Positions 24,215 through 32,554 of a stretch of 64,000 nucleotides of DNA are shown one piece after another (positions within the stretch are counted from its first letter, which is position 1; each line of letters starts with the position of its first letter). A program made the position numbers and the translations under genes. The notes under the pieces are model-generated. The model was not told the origin of the DNA. It ran no database searches and saw nothing but the letters and a program-made list of their open reading frames with translations. The stretch comes from Acetobacteraceae bacterium (GTDB lineage Bacteria > Pseudomonadota > Alphaproteobacteria > Acetobacterales > Acetobacteraceae), in assembly GCA_027482245.1 (NCBI GenBank), contig JAIXWG010000028.1, forward strand, positions 1 to 64,000, in the 5' to 3' direction.

Positions 24215-25530
24215 CGGAGGACGCCATCTTCGCCCCCGGCTTCAAGACGACGCCCTATTGGTGGGAGGCGGCCGCCCCGCCTTCCCCCACCGTGACCGCC
24301 CTGCCCGACGCGACCGATGCGCTGGTGATCGGCGGCGGCATCACCGGCCTATCCACGGCGCTGGAACTGGCCCGCGGCGGGATGAAGCCCCTGGTGCTGG
24401 ACCGGGAGGCGATCGGCTGGGGCGCGTCATCGCGCAACGGCGGCGCGCTGTCCGGCGCGGGCAGCCTGGGCCGCGCCAAGTCCGACGTCGCCAAGGGCCT
24501 CGACCCCGCTTTGCTGGCCGCGATGGTGGAGGAGGCCGAGGGCAGCTTCGACAGCTTCGAGGCGCTGCTCGCCCGCGAATCGATCGACTGCGACTACGCC
24601 CGCCGCGGCCGCTTCGTCGGCGCCCACAGCCCGGCGGCGATGGAGACCCTGGCAAAGCGCGCCGCGCTGCTGAACGCCGCCCTCCCCGGCACGGCGGAGA
24701 TCCTGCCCCGCGCCCGCATGGCGGAGGAGTTGGGCACGCCGCACTACCACGGCGGGATGGTGAACCACCGCGCCGCCAGCCTGCACCCCGCCCGCTACAC
24801 GCGTGGCCTGGCGGAGGCCGCGCGCCGCGCCGGCGCGACGCTCGCCGGCGGCGTGACGGTGCAGGGGATGGCGCGGGAGGGCGCGGGCTTCCTCGTCTCC
24901 ACCTCCGCCGGCGTCATCCGCGCCCGGCACGTCATGGTGGCGACCAATGGCTATACCGGCGCCGCCCTGCCGTGGCATCGCCGCCGGGTGGTGCCCGTCG
25001 CCTCCTACATGGTGGCGTCGGAGGCGATCGGCGCGGACCGCGTCGCGGCGGTGCTGCCGAAGGGCCGCGTCTATGGCGACACGAAGAAGATCCTCTACTA
25101 CTTCCGCCCCTCCCCGGACGGCACCCGCGTGCTGTTCGGCGGCCGGGCCACGCTGTCGGACACCGATCCCCGCATCGGCGCGCGCTGGCTCCACCAGCAC
25201 ATGACGCACCTGCTGCCGGCGCTCCAGGGCGTCCGGATCACGCATGGCTGGAAGGGCAATGTCGCCTTCGCCTTCGACATGCTGCCCCATGTCGGCGTGC
25301 AGGACGGCGTGCACCACGCGCTGGGCTGCAATGGCAGCGGGGTCGTGACCATGACGCATCTCGGCACCGTCGCCGCGCGCATGATTCTGGGGGGCGACAA
25401 CCGCGCCTCCGCCTTCAGCCGCATGGCGATGCCGACCCTGCCGGGCTACCGCGGCACGCCCTGGTTCATGCCCCTCGTCACCGGCTGGTACCGGCTGAAG
25501 GACTACGCGAGTGGCTGGCGCGTGACCTGA
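24211..25530 (+). CDS. FAD-dependent oxidoreductase, PuuB-like (DAO family)
   Basis: The 439-residue flavoprotein has the DAO-family layout. An N-terminal WWEAA motif precedes the FAD fold ALVIGGGITGLSTALELARG (about 37-56), then GWGASSRNGGALSG (about 69-82), the substrate-binding middle and a C-terminal GCNGSGVVTMTHLGTVAA. The WGASSRNGG motif is shared with gamma-glutamylputrescine oxidase (PuuB) and related amine oxidases. It likely oxidises a secondary amine or N-substituted amino acid to an aldehyde plus amine with H2O2. It is cotranscribed with the DMT transporter. Confidence 0.82.
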   Translation: MTEDAIFAPGFKTTPYWWEAAAPPSPTVTALPDATDALVIGGGITGLSTALELARGGMKPLVLDREAIGWGASSRNGGALSGAGSLGRAKSDVAKGLDPALLAAMVEEAEGSFDSFEALLARESIDCDYARRGRFVGAHSPAAMETLAKRAALLNAALPGTAEILPRARMAEELGTPHYHGGMVNHRAASLHPARYTRGLAEAARRAGATLAGGVTVQGMAREGAGFLVSTSAGVIRARHVMVATNGYTGAALPWHRRRVVPVASYMVASEAIGADRVAAVLPKGRVYGDTKKILYYFRPSPDGTRVLFGGRATLSDTDPRIGARWLHQHMTHLLPALQGVRITHGWKGNVAFAFDMLPHVGVQDGVHHALGCNGSGVVTMTHLGTVAARMILGGDNRASAFSRMAMPTLPGYRGTPWFMPLVTGWYRLKDYASGWRVT

Positions 25531-25627
25531 TCTGGCACGGGGCTTGCGGACGACGGCGGCGACGCATCGTCCCGCCCGCGCGCCTCCGTGTCGCGGCATG
25601 GGATTCTGCACGCCGAAGGAGCAGCCC

Positions 25628-26644
25628 ATGCCCAAAGCACTTGCACGCCGCGCCCTGGCGCTCGCCGCCGGCCTCCTCGCCGCCGCGCCCGCCTTCGCGC
25701 AGGAGAATGTGCGCATGATCCTCAACTGGCGGCTGGAGGGCCCGAACGCGCCCTTCTTCCTGGCCGAGGATCGCGGCTTCTTCCGAGAGGAAGGCATCAC
25801 GCTGCGCATGGACCCCGGCGAGGGTTCCTCCGCGCCCATCGGCCGCATCGCCGCCGGGACCTACGACGCCGGATTCGGCGACATCAACACGCTGATCGAG
25901 TTCACCGCCCGCCAGCCCGAACGCCGCGTGGTCACGGCCATGGTGCTCTACACCCGCCCGCCCATGGCGGTGGTCAGCCTGGCGCGCGCCAACATAAACC
26001 GGCCGCAGGACCTGGCCGGGCGCCGCGTCGGCGCGCCGCAGAACGACACGGGTTTCCGCCTGTTTCCCGCCTTCGCCGCCCTGGCCGGCATCGACCCCGC
26101 CCGGGTGAACTTCCAGTCCGTCACCCCCCAGCTGCGGGAGACCCTGCTGGTCCGTGGCGACGTGGAGGCCGTGACAGGATTCGATTCCACGGTATGGTTC
26201 GGGCTGAAGGGCCTCGGCGTGCGGCGCGAGGATGTCCGCTTCATGTATTACGGCGACCACGGGGTCGATGTGCTGTCCAACTCCATCCTGGTCTCGACCG
26301 AGATGGCCGAGCGCCGCCCGCAGGTGGTGGCCGGGCTGGTGCGCGCCATCACCCGCGGCTGGGTGGAGGCGATCCGCGACCCCCGCGCCGCCGTGCAGCA
26401 CATCGCGCGGCGGGAGGCGCTGCTGGACCCGGCGCTGGAGACCGAGCGCCTGCAATGGGTGATCGACAACCAGATCCGCACGCCGGAAGCGCTGGCCAAC
26501 GGCATCGGGCATGTCGAGCCCGAGCGCCTGAACCGCGCCATCGGCATCGTCGCCCAGGGCTTCGGCCTGCCCCGCGTGCCCGCGGCAGCCGAGATCCTGG
26601 ATACCCGCTTCCTGCCCGCCGCCGCCCTGCGGCGCATCCAGTAA
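25628..26644 (+). CDS. ABC transporter substrate-binding protein, NMT1/THI5-like
   Basis: The 338-residue periplasmic protein has a Sec signal peptide (residues 1-23, ending APAFAQ). The mature start VRMILNWRLEGPNAPFFLAE is typical of NMT1/THI5-like (SsuA/TauA/ThiY) binding proteins. ATG 25628 follows AAGGAGCAGCCC, a good ribosome-binding site. The next gene is a paralogue with the same fold. No permease or ATPase gene accompanies them. Known relatives bind pyrimidine precursors, sulfonates or riboflavin; the neighbouring amidohydrolase favours a heterocyclic amine (inference). Confidence 0.85.
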   Translation: MPKALARRALALAAGLLAAAPAFAQENVRMILNWRLEGPNAPFFLAEDRGFFREEGITLRMDPGEGSSAPIGRIAAGTYDAGFGDINTLIEFTARQPERRVVTAMVLYTRPPMAVVSLARANINRPQDLAGRRVGAPQNDTGFRLFPAFAALAGIDPARVNFQSVTPQLRETLLVRGDVEAVTGFDSTVWFGLKGLGVRREDVRFMYYGDHGVDVLSNSILVSTEMAERRPQVVAGLVRAITRGWVEAIRDPRAAVQHIARREALLDPALETERLQWVIDNQIRTPEALANGIGHVEPERLNRAIGIVAQGFGLPRVPAAAEILDTRFLPAAALRRIQ

Positions 26645-26672
26645 CGCCAGTCCCGAGGAAAGACCGAAGACC

Positions 26673-27698
26673 ATGACCAGCCTGAACCGCCGCACCCTTC
26701 TGGCCACCGCCGCCGGCGCGGCCCTGTCCCTGCCCACGATCCGTACCGCCGCGGCGCAATCCGCCGTCCGCTTCACGCTGGACTGGGCGCTGCAGGGCAA
26801 CCACGGCATGTGGTCCCTGGCCGAGGATCGCGGCATCTTCCGCCGCGAACAGCTGGCGGTCCGCATGGATCGCGGCTTCGGCTCCGGCGACGCGCTCGTG
26901 AAGGTCGGCTCCGGCGCCTATGACATCGGCTTCGCGGATTTCTCCGGCGCGGTGAAGTTCAACGCGGAGAACCCGAACAGCCGCCTGGTCATGCTCTACC
27001 CGGTCTTCGACCGCACGGCGGCCGCCATCGTCACCATGAAGGGGCGGGGGATCGAGAAGCCGCAGGATGTCGTCGGCAAGAACCTCGGCGCGCCGGAAGG
27101 CGAGGGTTCGCGCCTGCTCTTCCCCGCCTTCGCCCGCGTCGCCGGCATCGATGCCAGCCGCGTGCGCTGGACCTCCATGGCGGCCAACCTGCGCGACACC
27201 ATGCTGCGCACGCGCCAGGTCGATGCCGTCACGGGCTTCCTCTTCACCGTGCATTTCAACCTAGTCGGCCTCGGCATCCCGGAGGATGACATCCTCTCCT
27301 GGCCCTATGCCGAGCACGGCCTCGACCTCTACGGCTCGGGCGTCTTCTGCCGGGCGGAGTGGCTGGAGCGGAACGGGGAGGTTGCGTCCCGCTTCGTGAA
27401 GGCCTCGATCGATGGCCTGAAGGCGCTGCTCAACGACGTCCCGGGCGGCATGGCCAGCCTGAAGCGCCGCGAGCCGCTGTTCGATGAGGCGCTGGAAGCC
27501 CGCCGCTTCGCCATGACGCGCGACCGCTCCATCATCACGCCGAACAGCCGCGCCCACGGCATGGGCCATGTGGACATGGACCGCGCGCAGCAGCTGGTGA
27601 CGGTGAATGCCGAGGCGCTGGGCGTCGCCAACCCGCCGGCGGCCAGCACCATGTTCACCGACCGCTACCTGCCGCCCGCCTCCGAGCGCCGGCTGTAA
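26673..27698 (+). CDS. ABC transporter substrate-binding protein, NMT1/THI5-like (paralogue of preceding gene)
   Basis: The 341-residue protein has a Tat-like leader (LNRRTLLATAAGAALSLP, then TAAAQ) and a mature start VRFTLDWALQGNHGMWSLAE that matches the preceding protein in order (LAEDRG followed by a GSGDALVKVGSGAYDIGFAD segment where the neighbour has GRIAAGTYDAGFGD). The two end alike (TRFLPAAALRRI versus DRYLPPASERRL). A tandem duplication with divergent pockets is likely. It is separated from the first copy by 28 bases with a GAGGAAAG ribosome-binding site. A double-hairpin repeat follows its stop. Confidence 0.85.
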   Translation: MTSLNRRTLLATAAGAALSLPTIRTAAAQSAVRFTLDWALQGNHGMWSLAEDRGIFRREQLAVRMDRGFGSGDALVKVGSGAYDIGFADFSGAVKFNAENPNSRLVMLYPVFDRTAAAIVTMKGRGIEKPQDVVGKNLGAPEGEGSRLLFPAFARVAGIDASRVRWTSMAANLRDTMLRTRQVDAVTGFLFTVHFNLVGLGIPEDDILSWPYAEHGLDLYGSGVFCRAEWLERNGEVASRFVKASIDGLKALLNDVPGGMASLKRREPLFDEALEARRFAMTRDRSIITPNSRAHGMGHVDMDRAQQLVTVNAEALGVANPPAASTMFTDRYLPPASERRL

Positions 27699-27708
27699 GG
27701 GCGGGACA

Positions 27709-27811
27709 ACCCCTACCCCAACCCTCCCCCGCAAGCGCGGGGGAGGGAGTCAGACGCGCCAATCCCCCTCCCCCGCGCTTGCGGGGGAGGGTCGGGGTGG
27801 GGGTAACGCCC
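27709..27811. repeat. REP-like double palindrome between binding-protein and amidohydrolase genes
   Basis: Two 26-base units (27722-27747 and 27766-27791) are exact reverse complements of each other. Each is also a hairpin: CCCTCCCCCGC pairs with GCGGGGGAGGG around AAGC or GCTT. The outer flanks (CCCTACCCCAA and TCGGGGTGGGGG) extend the pairing imperfectly, so the roughly 100-base unit can fold as one cruciform or as two stem-loops. It resembles intergenic REP elements and may stop or stabilise the upstream transcript. No transposase is nearby. Confidence 0.85.
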
Positions 27812-27840
27812 ACCCCTCCCGTCTCCGGAGGACCCTTCCC

Positions 27841-29337
27841 ATGCCCGCCCCCCAGACCCTCCTCACCGGCGCGCGCGTCCTCGCCCCCGATGCCCTTTCC
27901 GCGCCTTTTGCCGAGGTGCTGGTCGAGAATGGCCGCATCGCCGCGCTGCTGCCGCCGGGCACGCGCGTCGAATCCGCGCAGGTCTTCGACGCCAGCAAGC
28001 GCCTGATCATCCCCGGCCTGGTGAATGGCCACACCCATGGCCATGGCGGCCTGGCCAAGGGCGCCGGCGACAAATGGGACCTGCCGCTGCTGCTGGCCCA
28101 CGCCCCCTGGATCAGCGGCAACCGCGTGCTGCGGGACAAGTGGCTGTCCACCGCGCTGAACGCCGTCGAGAACCTGAAGAAGGGCTGCACCGCCGTCTTC
28201 GACCTGCCGGCCGAATTCCCCTGCCCGACGCCGGATGGCCTCGACGCCATGGCGGACGCCTATGGCAGCGTCGGCCTGCGCGCCATCCTGGCGCCGATGG
28301 TGGCGGACCTGACCTTCTTCCAGGCGACGCCCGGCCTGCCCGAATCCCTGCCCCCCGCCTTCCGCGCGCGGGCCGAGGGCATGCGCATGCCCGCGCCGCA
28401 GCAGATCCTGGACGCCATCGCGACGGCCGCGAAAACCTGGTCGCACGGGTCAAAGAACATCGTGCTGGGCTGCGCGCCGACCATCCCGCTGCATTGCACC
28501 GACGACTTCATGAAGGGCTGCCGCGCACTCGCCGCCGAATACGGCATGAGGATGCAGACCCATGTCGCCGAAAGCCGCTTCCAGGCGGCTGGCGGCGTGC
28601 TGCGCTATGACGGCGCGACGATGCTGGAACACATGGACCGGCTCGGCCTGGTCGGCGACTGGTTCAGCGTCGCGCATGGCGTCTGGCTGACCGATGGCGA
28701 CCTCGACCTGCTGGCCAAGCGCGGCGGCGGCCTCTCCCACAACCCCGGCGCCAATATGCGCCTCTCCTCCGGCATCGCGCCGGCGCGCAAGGCCATCAAG
28801 GCCGGCGTCACCGTCGGCATCGGCACCGATGGCTCCTCCTCCTCCGACAACCAGAACATGTTCGAGTCCATGCGCCTCGCCGCCTTCGCCTCCCGCCTCT
28901 GGGAGGATTCGGAGGAGGATGACTGGCTCGGCACGGCGGAGACGGTGCAGCTGGCGACGGCCGGCTCCTCGAAGCTGCTCGGCCTGGATGGCGGCGTGAT
29001 CGAGGCCGGGCGCGCGGCGGACCTCGTGCTGCTCGACCTCGACCACATCAACTGGGCGCCGCTGAACGATGCCGCCAACCAGCTGGTCTGGACCGAGGAT
29101 GGCGCCGCCGTCGTCGATGTCATGATCGGCGGCGACTGGAAGCTGCGCGACCGCAAGGTGCTGGGACTCGACGAAACCAAGCTCGCCGCCGAGGCCAATG
29201 AAGCCGCAGAGCGACTGCGCGCGGTGAATGCGGAGGTGAAGGGTTGGTGCCACGAATTGGCGCCCCATGTCGCCTGCCATTGCCGGTCCCTCGCGAAGGG
29301 CTGGACCAGGTCGAAGCGCCTGTTGCGCGCGGAATAG
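27841..29337 (+). CDS. Amidohydrolase family metal-dependent deaminase/hydrolase
   Basis: The 498-residue cytoplasmic enzyme belongs to the AtzA/TrzN/guanine deaminase subgroup. Metal ligands are visible in order: H64/H66 in NGHTHGHGG, His in QTHVAES (about 240), His in SVAHGVWL (about 280) and Asp in GIGTDGSSSSDN (about 330). The N-terminal beta strand and C-terminal return (AADLVLLDLDHINWAPLND) complete the composite beta-sandwich. ATG 27841 follows GGAGGACCC. It would hydrolyse an amino or chloro substituent on a heterocycle. The 3' end probably lies just before the SDR start. Neighbouring NMT1-type binding proteins may supply the substrate. Confidence 0.85.
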   Translation: MPAPQTLLTGARVLAPDALSAPFAEVLVENGRIAALLPPGTRVESAQVFDASKRLIIPGLVNGHTHGHGGLAKGAGDKWDLPLLLAHAPWISGNRVLRDKWLSTALNAVENLKKGCTAVFDLPAEFPCPTPDGLDAMADAYGSVGLRAILAPMVADLTFFQATPGLPESLPPAFRARAEGMRMPAPQQILDAIATAAKTWSHGSKNIVLGCAPTIPLHCTDDFMKGCRALAAEYGMRMQTHVAESRFQAAGGVLRYDGATMLEHMDRLGLVGDWFSVAHGVWLTDGDLDLLAKRGGGLSHNPGANMRLSSGIAPARKAIKAGVTVGIGTDGSSSSDNQNMFESMRLAAFASRLWEDSEEDDWLGTAETVQLATAGSSKLLGLDGGVIEAGRAADLVLLDLDHINWAPLNDAANQLVWTEDGAAVVDVMIGGDWKLRDRKVLGLDETKLAAEANEAAERLRAVNAEVKGWCHELAPHVACHCRSLAKGWTRSKRLLRAE

Positions 29338-29351
29338 GGGAAGACGTCGTG

Positions 29352-30131
29352 ATGCTGCTGAAGGACCGCGTGGCCGTGGTGACCGGCCCCGCCAAGGGAA
29401 TGGGCGCCGCCTGCACCAGGCTGCTGGCGGAGCATGGCGCGGACCTCGCGCTGGTCGGCCGCGACACCAAGGCGATCGAGGAGGTGCAGGCGGAATGCCG
29501 CGCCATGGGTCGCCGCGCGGAGATCTTCTTCTGTGACCTGATGGATCCCGCCAGCGTGGACACGATGGCCACATCGGTGCTCTCGGCGTTCGGCCGCGTC
29601 GATGTGCTGGTGAACATCGCCGGCGGCCGCGGGCCGCTCGGGAAGACCTTCTGGGAGACGACGCCGGCGGAGTTCGACGAGATCCTGCGCCTCAACGTCA
29701 CCGGCTGCTTCATGACGATGCGGGCCTTCGCGCCGACGATGATCGCGGCAAAAAGGGGAAAAATTGTCAATGTCGGCGGCACCTTCGGGCTGCGTGGCCG
29801 CGCCGGGCGCAGCGCCTATTCCGCCAGCAAATGGGGCCTGCGCGGCATCACCAAATCCGCCGCGCTGGAACTCGGCCCCTACGACATCAACGTCAACTGC
29901 GTCTGCCCCGGCATGGTGGAAGGCCCGCGCTTCGAACAGGTGCGGGCGACCATGGCGCGGAAGGAAGGCATCAGCATCGAGGAGGCGCGCCGCAAGCACG
30001 CTTCCGAATACGCGTTGCAGCGCATCAGCACAGACCAGGACGTGGCGAATGCCGTGCTGTTCCTGGCCTCCGACCTCTCCCGCCAGACGACGGGCCAGGA
30101 CCTGGCCGTCGATGGCGGCTGGGTGATCTGA
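29352..30131 (+). CDS. Short-chain dehydrogenase/reductase lacking the canonical catalytic Ser
   Basis: This 259-residue protein is a classical SDR. The cofactor motif is TGPAKGMG (residues 11-18), the NNAG-equivalent is NIAGG (88-92) and the active site is Y156-SAS-K160. The Ser expected 13 residues before Tyr is Gly143, with Thr144 next to it (VNVGGTFGLRG). Thr could substitute, but the change is unusual. DLMD at residues 62-65 and the LNVTG Asn helix are present. ATG 29352 follows GGGGAAG, 14 bases after the amidohydrolase stop. NAD(P)H preference cannot be read. The SDR probably acts on the product of the amidohydrolase pathway (inference). Confidence 0.85.
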   Translation: MLLKDRVAVVTGPAKGMGAACTRLLAEHGADLALVGRDTKAIEEVQAECRAMGRRAEIFFCDLMDPASVDTMATSVLSAFGRVDVLVNIAGGRGPLGKTFWETTPAEFDEILRLNVTGCFMTMRAFAPTMIAAKRGKIVNVGGTFGLRGRAGRSAYSASKWGLRGITKSAALELGPYDINVNCVCPGMVEGPRFEQVRATMARKEGISIEEARRKHASEYALQRISTDQDVANAVLFLASDLSRQTTGQDLAVDGGWVI

Positions 30132-30140
30132 GGAGACCGC

Positions 30141-30911
30141 CTATTCGCCGCCGAGCTTCGTGAGGGCGAAGGCGGCGAGGAAGCCGGCGACGGTGATGAG
30201 GCCGGCATAGTCATGCGCGGTCTCGAAGGCCTCCGGGATCATGGTGTCGGCGATCATGGCGAGGATCGCGCCGGCGGCGATGGCGTTCACCGCCGCGATC
30301 CAGGCGGCGTCCACACCATCGAAGGCCAGGTAGCCCACCCCCGCCGCCACCGCCGTCGCCACCGCGATCCCGCCCCAGACGCCGAAGACGAAGCCCGCGC
30401 CGCGCCCGGCCTTCTTCATCCCCGCGGTGCTCGACAGCCCCTCCGGCACGTTGGAAAGGAAGACGGCGGCCACGGCGACCACCGACACCCCCTTGCCCCC
30501 CAGCAGGCTGACCCCGATGACGATGGCCTCCGGGATGCCATCCAGCAGCGCGCCGAGTGCGATGCCGAGGCTGCCGCCCTCCTCCGCCTTCACCTGCTGG
30601 TCGCCGGATCGCTTGCGCCCGGTGCCGCCATGCCCCGCGATCGCCATGTTGGCCGCGGTGAAGACGGCGGCCCCGCCCAGGAAGCCCGCCGCGGTGGCCG
30701 CGAAGCCGCCCTGGTGGAAGGCCTCCTGCATCAGGTCGAAGGACAGGGCGGAGATCAGCACGCCGCTGCCGAAGGCCATGGTGGCCGCGACCACCCGCGC
30801 CGGCACCTTCGCCCACCACGCGATCGCCGCGCCCAGCACCAGCGCCGACCCGCTCAACCCGCCCCAGAAGGCGGCCGCCCAGAATCCGTCCACGCCGTGA
30901 TCCTCCGCCAT
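30141..30911 (-). CDS. ZIP family metal transporter
   Basis: The 256-residue inner-membrane protein has about eight hydrophobic segments and the ZIP transport motifs ALLDGIPEAIVIG (about 119-131) and VFLSNVPEGLSS (about 151-162). The usual His of HDGIPEG is Leu here. A short Gly/Lys-rich cytoplasmic loop with one His (GHGGTGRKRSGDQQ) lies between helices 3 and 4, as in ZIPs. It is expected to bring in Zn2+ or another divalent ion. It converges on the SDR and is divergent from the allantoinase-type gene. Confidence 0.82.
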   Translation of the reverse strand: MAEDHGVDGFWAAAFWGGLSGSALVLGAAIAWWAKVPARVVAATMAFGSGVLISALSFDLMQEAFHQGGFAATAAGFLGGAAVFTAANMAIAGHGGTGRKRSGDQQVKAEEGGSLGIALGALLDGIPEAIVIGVSLLGGKGVSVVAVAAVFLSNVPEGLSSTAGMKKAGRGAGFVFGVWGGIAVATAVAAGVGYLAFDGVDAAWIAAVNAIAAGAILAMIADTMIPEAFETAHDYAGLITVAGFLAAFALTKLGGE

Positions 30912-30930
30912 CGCGCAGCGCAGGACGGAC

Positions 30931-30984
30931 GCTTTCGTTCCCCGCTTTCGTTCCCCGCTTTACGGCCCCCGGCTTTACGGCCCT
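30931..30984. repeat. Four tandem 13-15-bp direct repeats in the divergent gap
   Basis: Two exact copies of GCTTTCGTTCCCC (30931-30943, 30944-30956) are followed by two copies of a GCTTTACGGCCC variant (30957-30971, 30972-30984). The array sits between the ZIP start (30911) and the hydrolase start (31029), where both promoters must lie. Regular spacing of GCTTT at 13, 13 and 15 bases suggests repeated protein-binding sites or slippage. Confidence 0.8.
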
Positions 30985-31028
30985 GGGCGCCGCGCCTATC
31001 CGGTCAGGGACGGACGGGGAGACACCAC

Positions 31029-32468
31029 ATGCCGCAGGACGGCTTCATCGCGGACCTTCTGATCACCGGCGGCACGGTGGTGAACGAGACGGGGCGCTTC
31101 GTCGCCGATGTCGCGGTGAAGGACGGCCTCATCGCCTTCGTGGGCCACCCCGCCTTCGCCCCCAGGGCCACGACCACCATCGACGCAAGCGGCAAATTCG
31201 TCATCCCCGGCGCCATCGACGTGCACACGCATATCCGCGAACCCGGCATGGAGCAGAAGGAGGACTGGCGCACTGGCACCCGTGCCGCGGCGGCCGGCGG
31301 CGTCACCACCGTCTTCGACATGCCGAACACCGAGCCCGCCATCGCGACGGTGGAGGCCCTCGCCGCCAAGCGGGAAGCGGCCGAGCGCCAGGCCATCGTT
31401 AATTACGGCCTCTACGGCATCCTCGACGAACGCTCGCTCGACCACCTGCCGGTGCTGGCGGAGGCCGGGGTCATCGGCTTCAAGCTCTTCTACGGCAACA
31501 CCACCGGCAACAACCCCGCCCCCAATGACGGCGCGGTGCTGGAGGGGTTCGAGATCCTGGCGGAGCTCGGCCTGCGCTGCTCCATCCATGCGGAGAACTC
31601 GCCGATCCTGTTCTGGCGGGAGAACCGGATGAAGGCCGCCGGCCGCGACGACGCCTTCGCGCATCTGGCGGCGCGCAGCGACGTGGCCGCGCTGGAAAGC
31701 CTCAACCGCTCCATCACCCTGTCGGAGTGGACCGGCGCGCGCATCCACATCGTGCATGAGAGCTGCATGCGCAGCATCCCGATCATCCGGGACGCCAAGG
31801 CGCGAGGCGTGCCCATGACGGTGGAGACCTGCCCGCAATACGTGCTGATCGCGGCGGAGGATCTGACCGGTGACGCCGCCCGCATCGGCCGCCTCAACCC
31901 GCCGATCCGCGAAGGCCGGCAGCGCGAACCCATCCTGCAGGCGCTGCTGGACGGCACCATTGACATCCTCGGCACAGACCATGCGCCGCATGCCATGTCC
32001 GAAAAGCAGCAGCCCAGCTACTGGGACAATGCCTGCGGCTTCCCGGGGGTCGAGACCTCCATGCGCCTCATGCTGACCTTCGTGCATGAGGGGCGGATGA
32101 CGATGGAGCAGTATGTCCGCATGGCGGGCAGTGCGCCGGCCAAGGCCTTCGGCCTCTACCCCCGCAAGGGCGTCATCCAGCCCGGCGCCGATGCCGACAT
32201 CGCCATCGTCGATCCCACGAAGCGCGGCATCATCCGCGGCGCCGATCTGCACAGCGAACGCAGCCGCTTCACACCCTTCGAGGGCATGGAGACGGTCGGC
32301 ATGCCCGTCGCGACCATCGTCCGCGGCCGGATCGTGATGCAGGACGGCCAGGTGATGGACGCCCCCGGCTGGGGCCGGATGGAGAAGCCGGTGATGCCGA
32401 AGCCGGAACCGCGGAACCTGGCGGCGACGACGAAGGCGATCCTGCGGAAGGATTCGTATTCCTGGTGA
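31029..32468 (+). CDS. Dihydroorotase/allantoinase/dihydropyrimidinase-type cyclic amidohydrolase
   Basis: The 479-residue enzyme has the binuclear-metal site of cyclic amidohydrolases: H66/H68 in DVHTHIREPG, carboxylated Lys152 in GFKLFYGN, His in SIHAEN (about 188) and HIVHESC (about 240), and Asp in LGTDHAPH (about 316). The motif order fits allantoinase (AllB) or dihydroorotase better than D-hydantoinase. ATG 31029 follows GGACGGGGAG. It would open a hydantoin, allantoin or dihydropyrimidine ring. It is followed at once by a PhnD-type binding protein, and no allantoate or pyrimidine genes are nearby, so the substrate is uncertain. Confidence 0.85.
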   Translation: MPQDGFIADLLITGGTVVNETGRFVADVAVKDGLIAFVGHPAFAPRATTTIDASGKFVIPGAIDVHTHIREPGMEQKEDWRTGTRAAAAGGVTTVFDMPNTEPAIATVEALAAKREAAERQAIVNYGLYGILDERSLDHLPVLAEAGVIGFKLFYGNTTGNNPAPNDGAVLEGFEILAELGLRCSIHAENSPILFWRENRMKAAGRDDAFAHLAARSDVAALESLNRSITLSEWTGARIHIVHESCMRSIPIIRDAKARGVPMTVETCPQYVLIAAEDLTGDAARIGRLNPPIREGRQREPILQALLDGTIDILGTDHAPHAMSEKQQPSYWDNACGFPGVETSMRLMLTFVHEGRMTMEQYVRMAGSAPAKAFGLYPRKGVIQPGADADIAIVDPTKRGIIRGADLHSERSRFTPFEGMETVGMPVATIVRGRIVMQDGQVMDAPGWGRMEKPVMPKPEPRNLAATTKAILRKDSYSW

Positions 32469-32554
32469 GCCCATCGGGCGATTCCGCCCTGGCAGGACGG
32501 GGAAGGTGCCGCAATATGGTCACCGAACCGTCCCCCCAGCCGGAGCCGCCCGCC

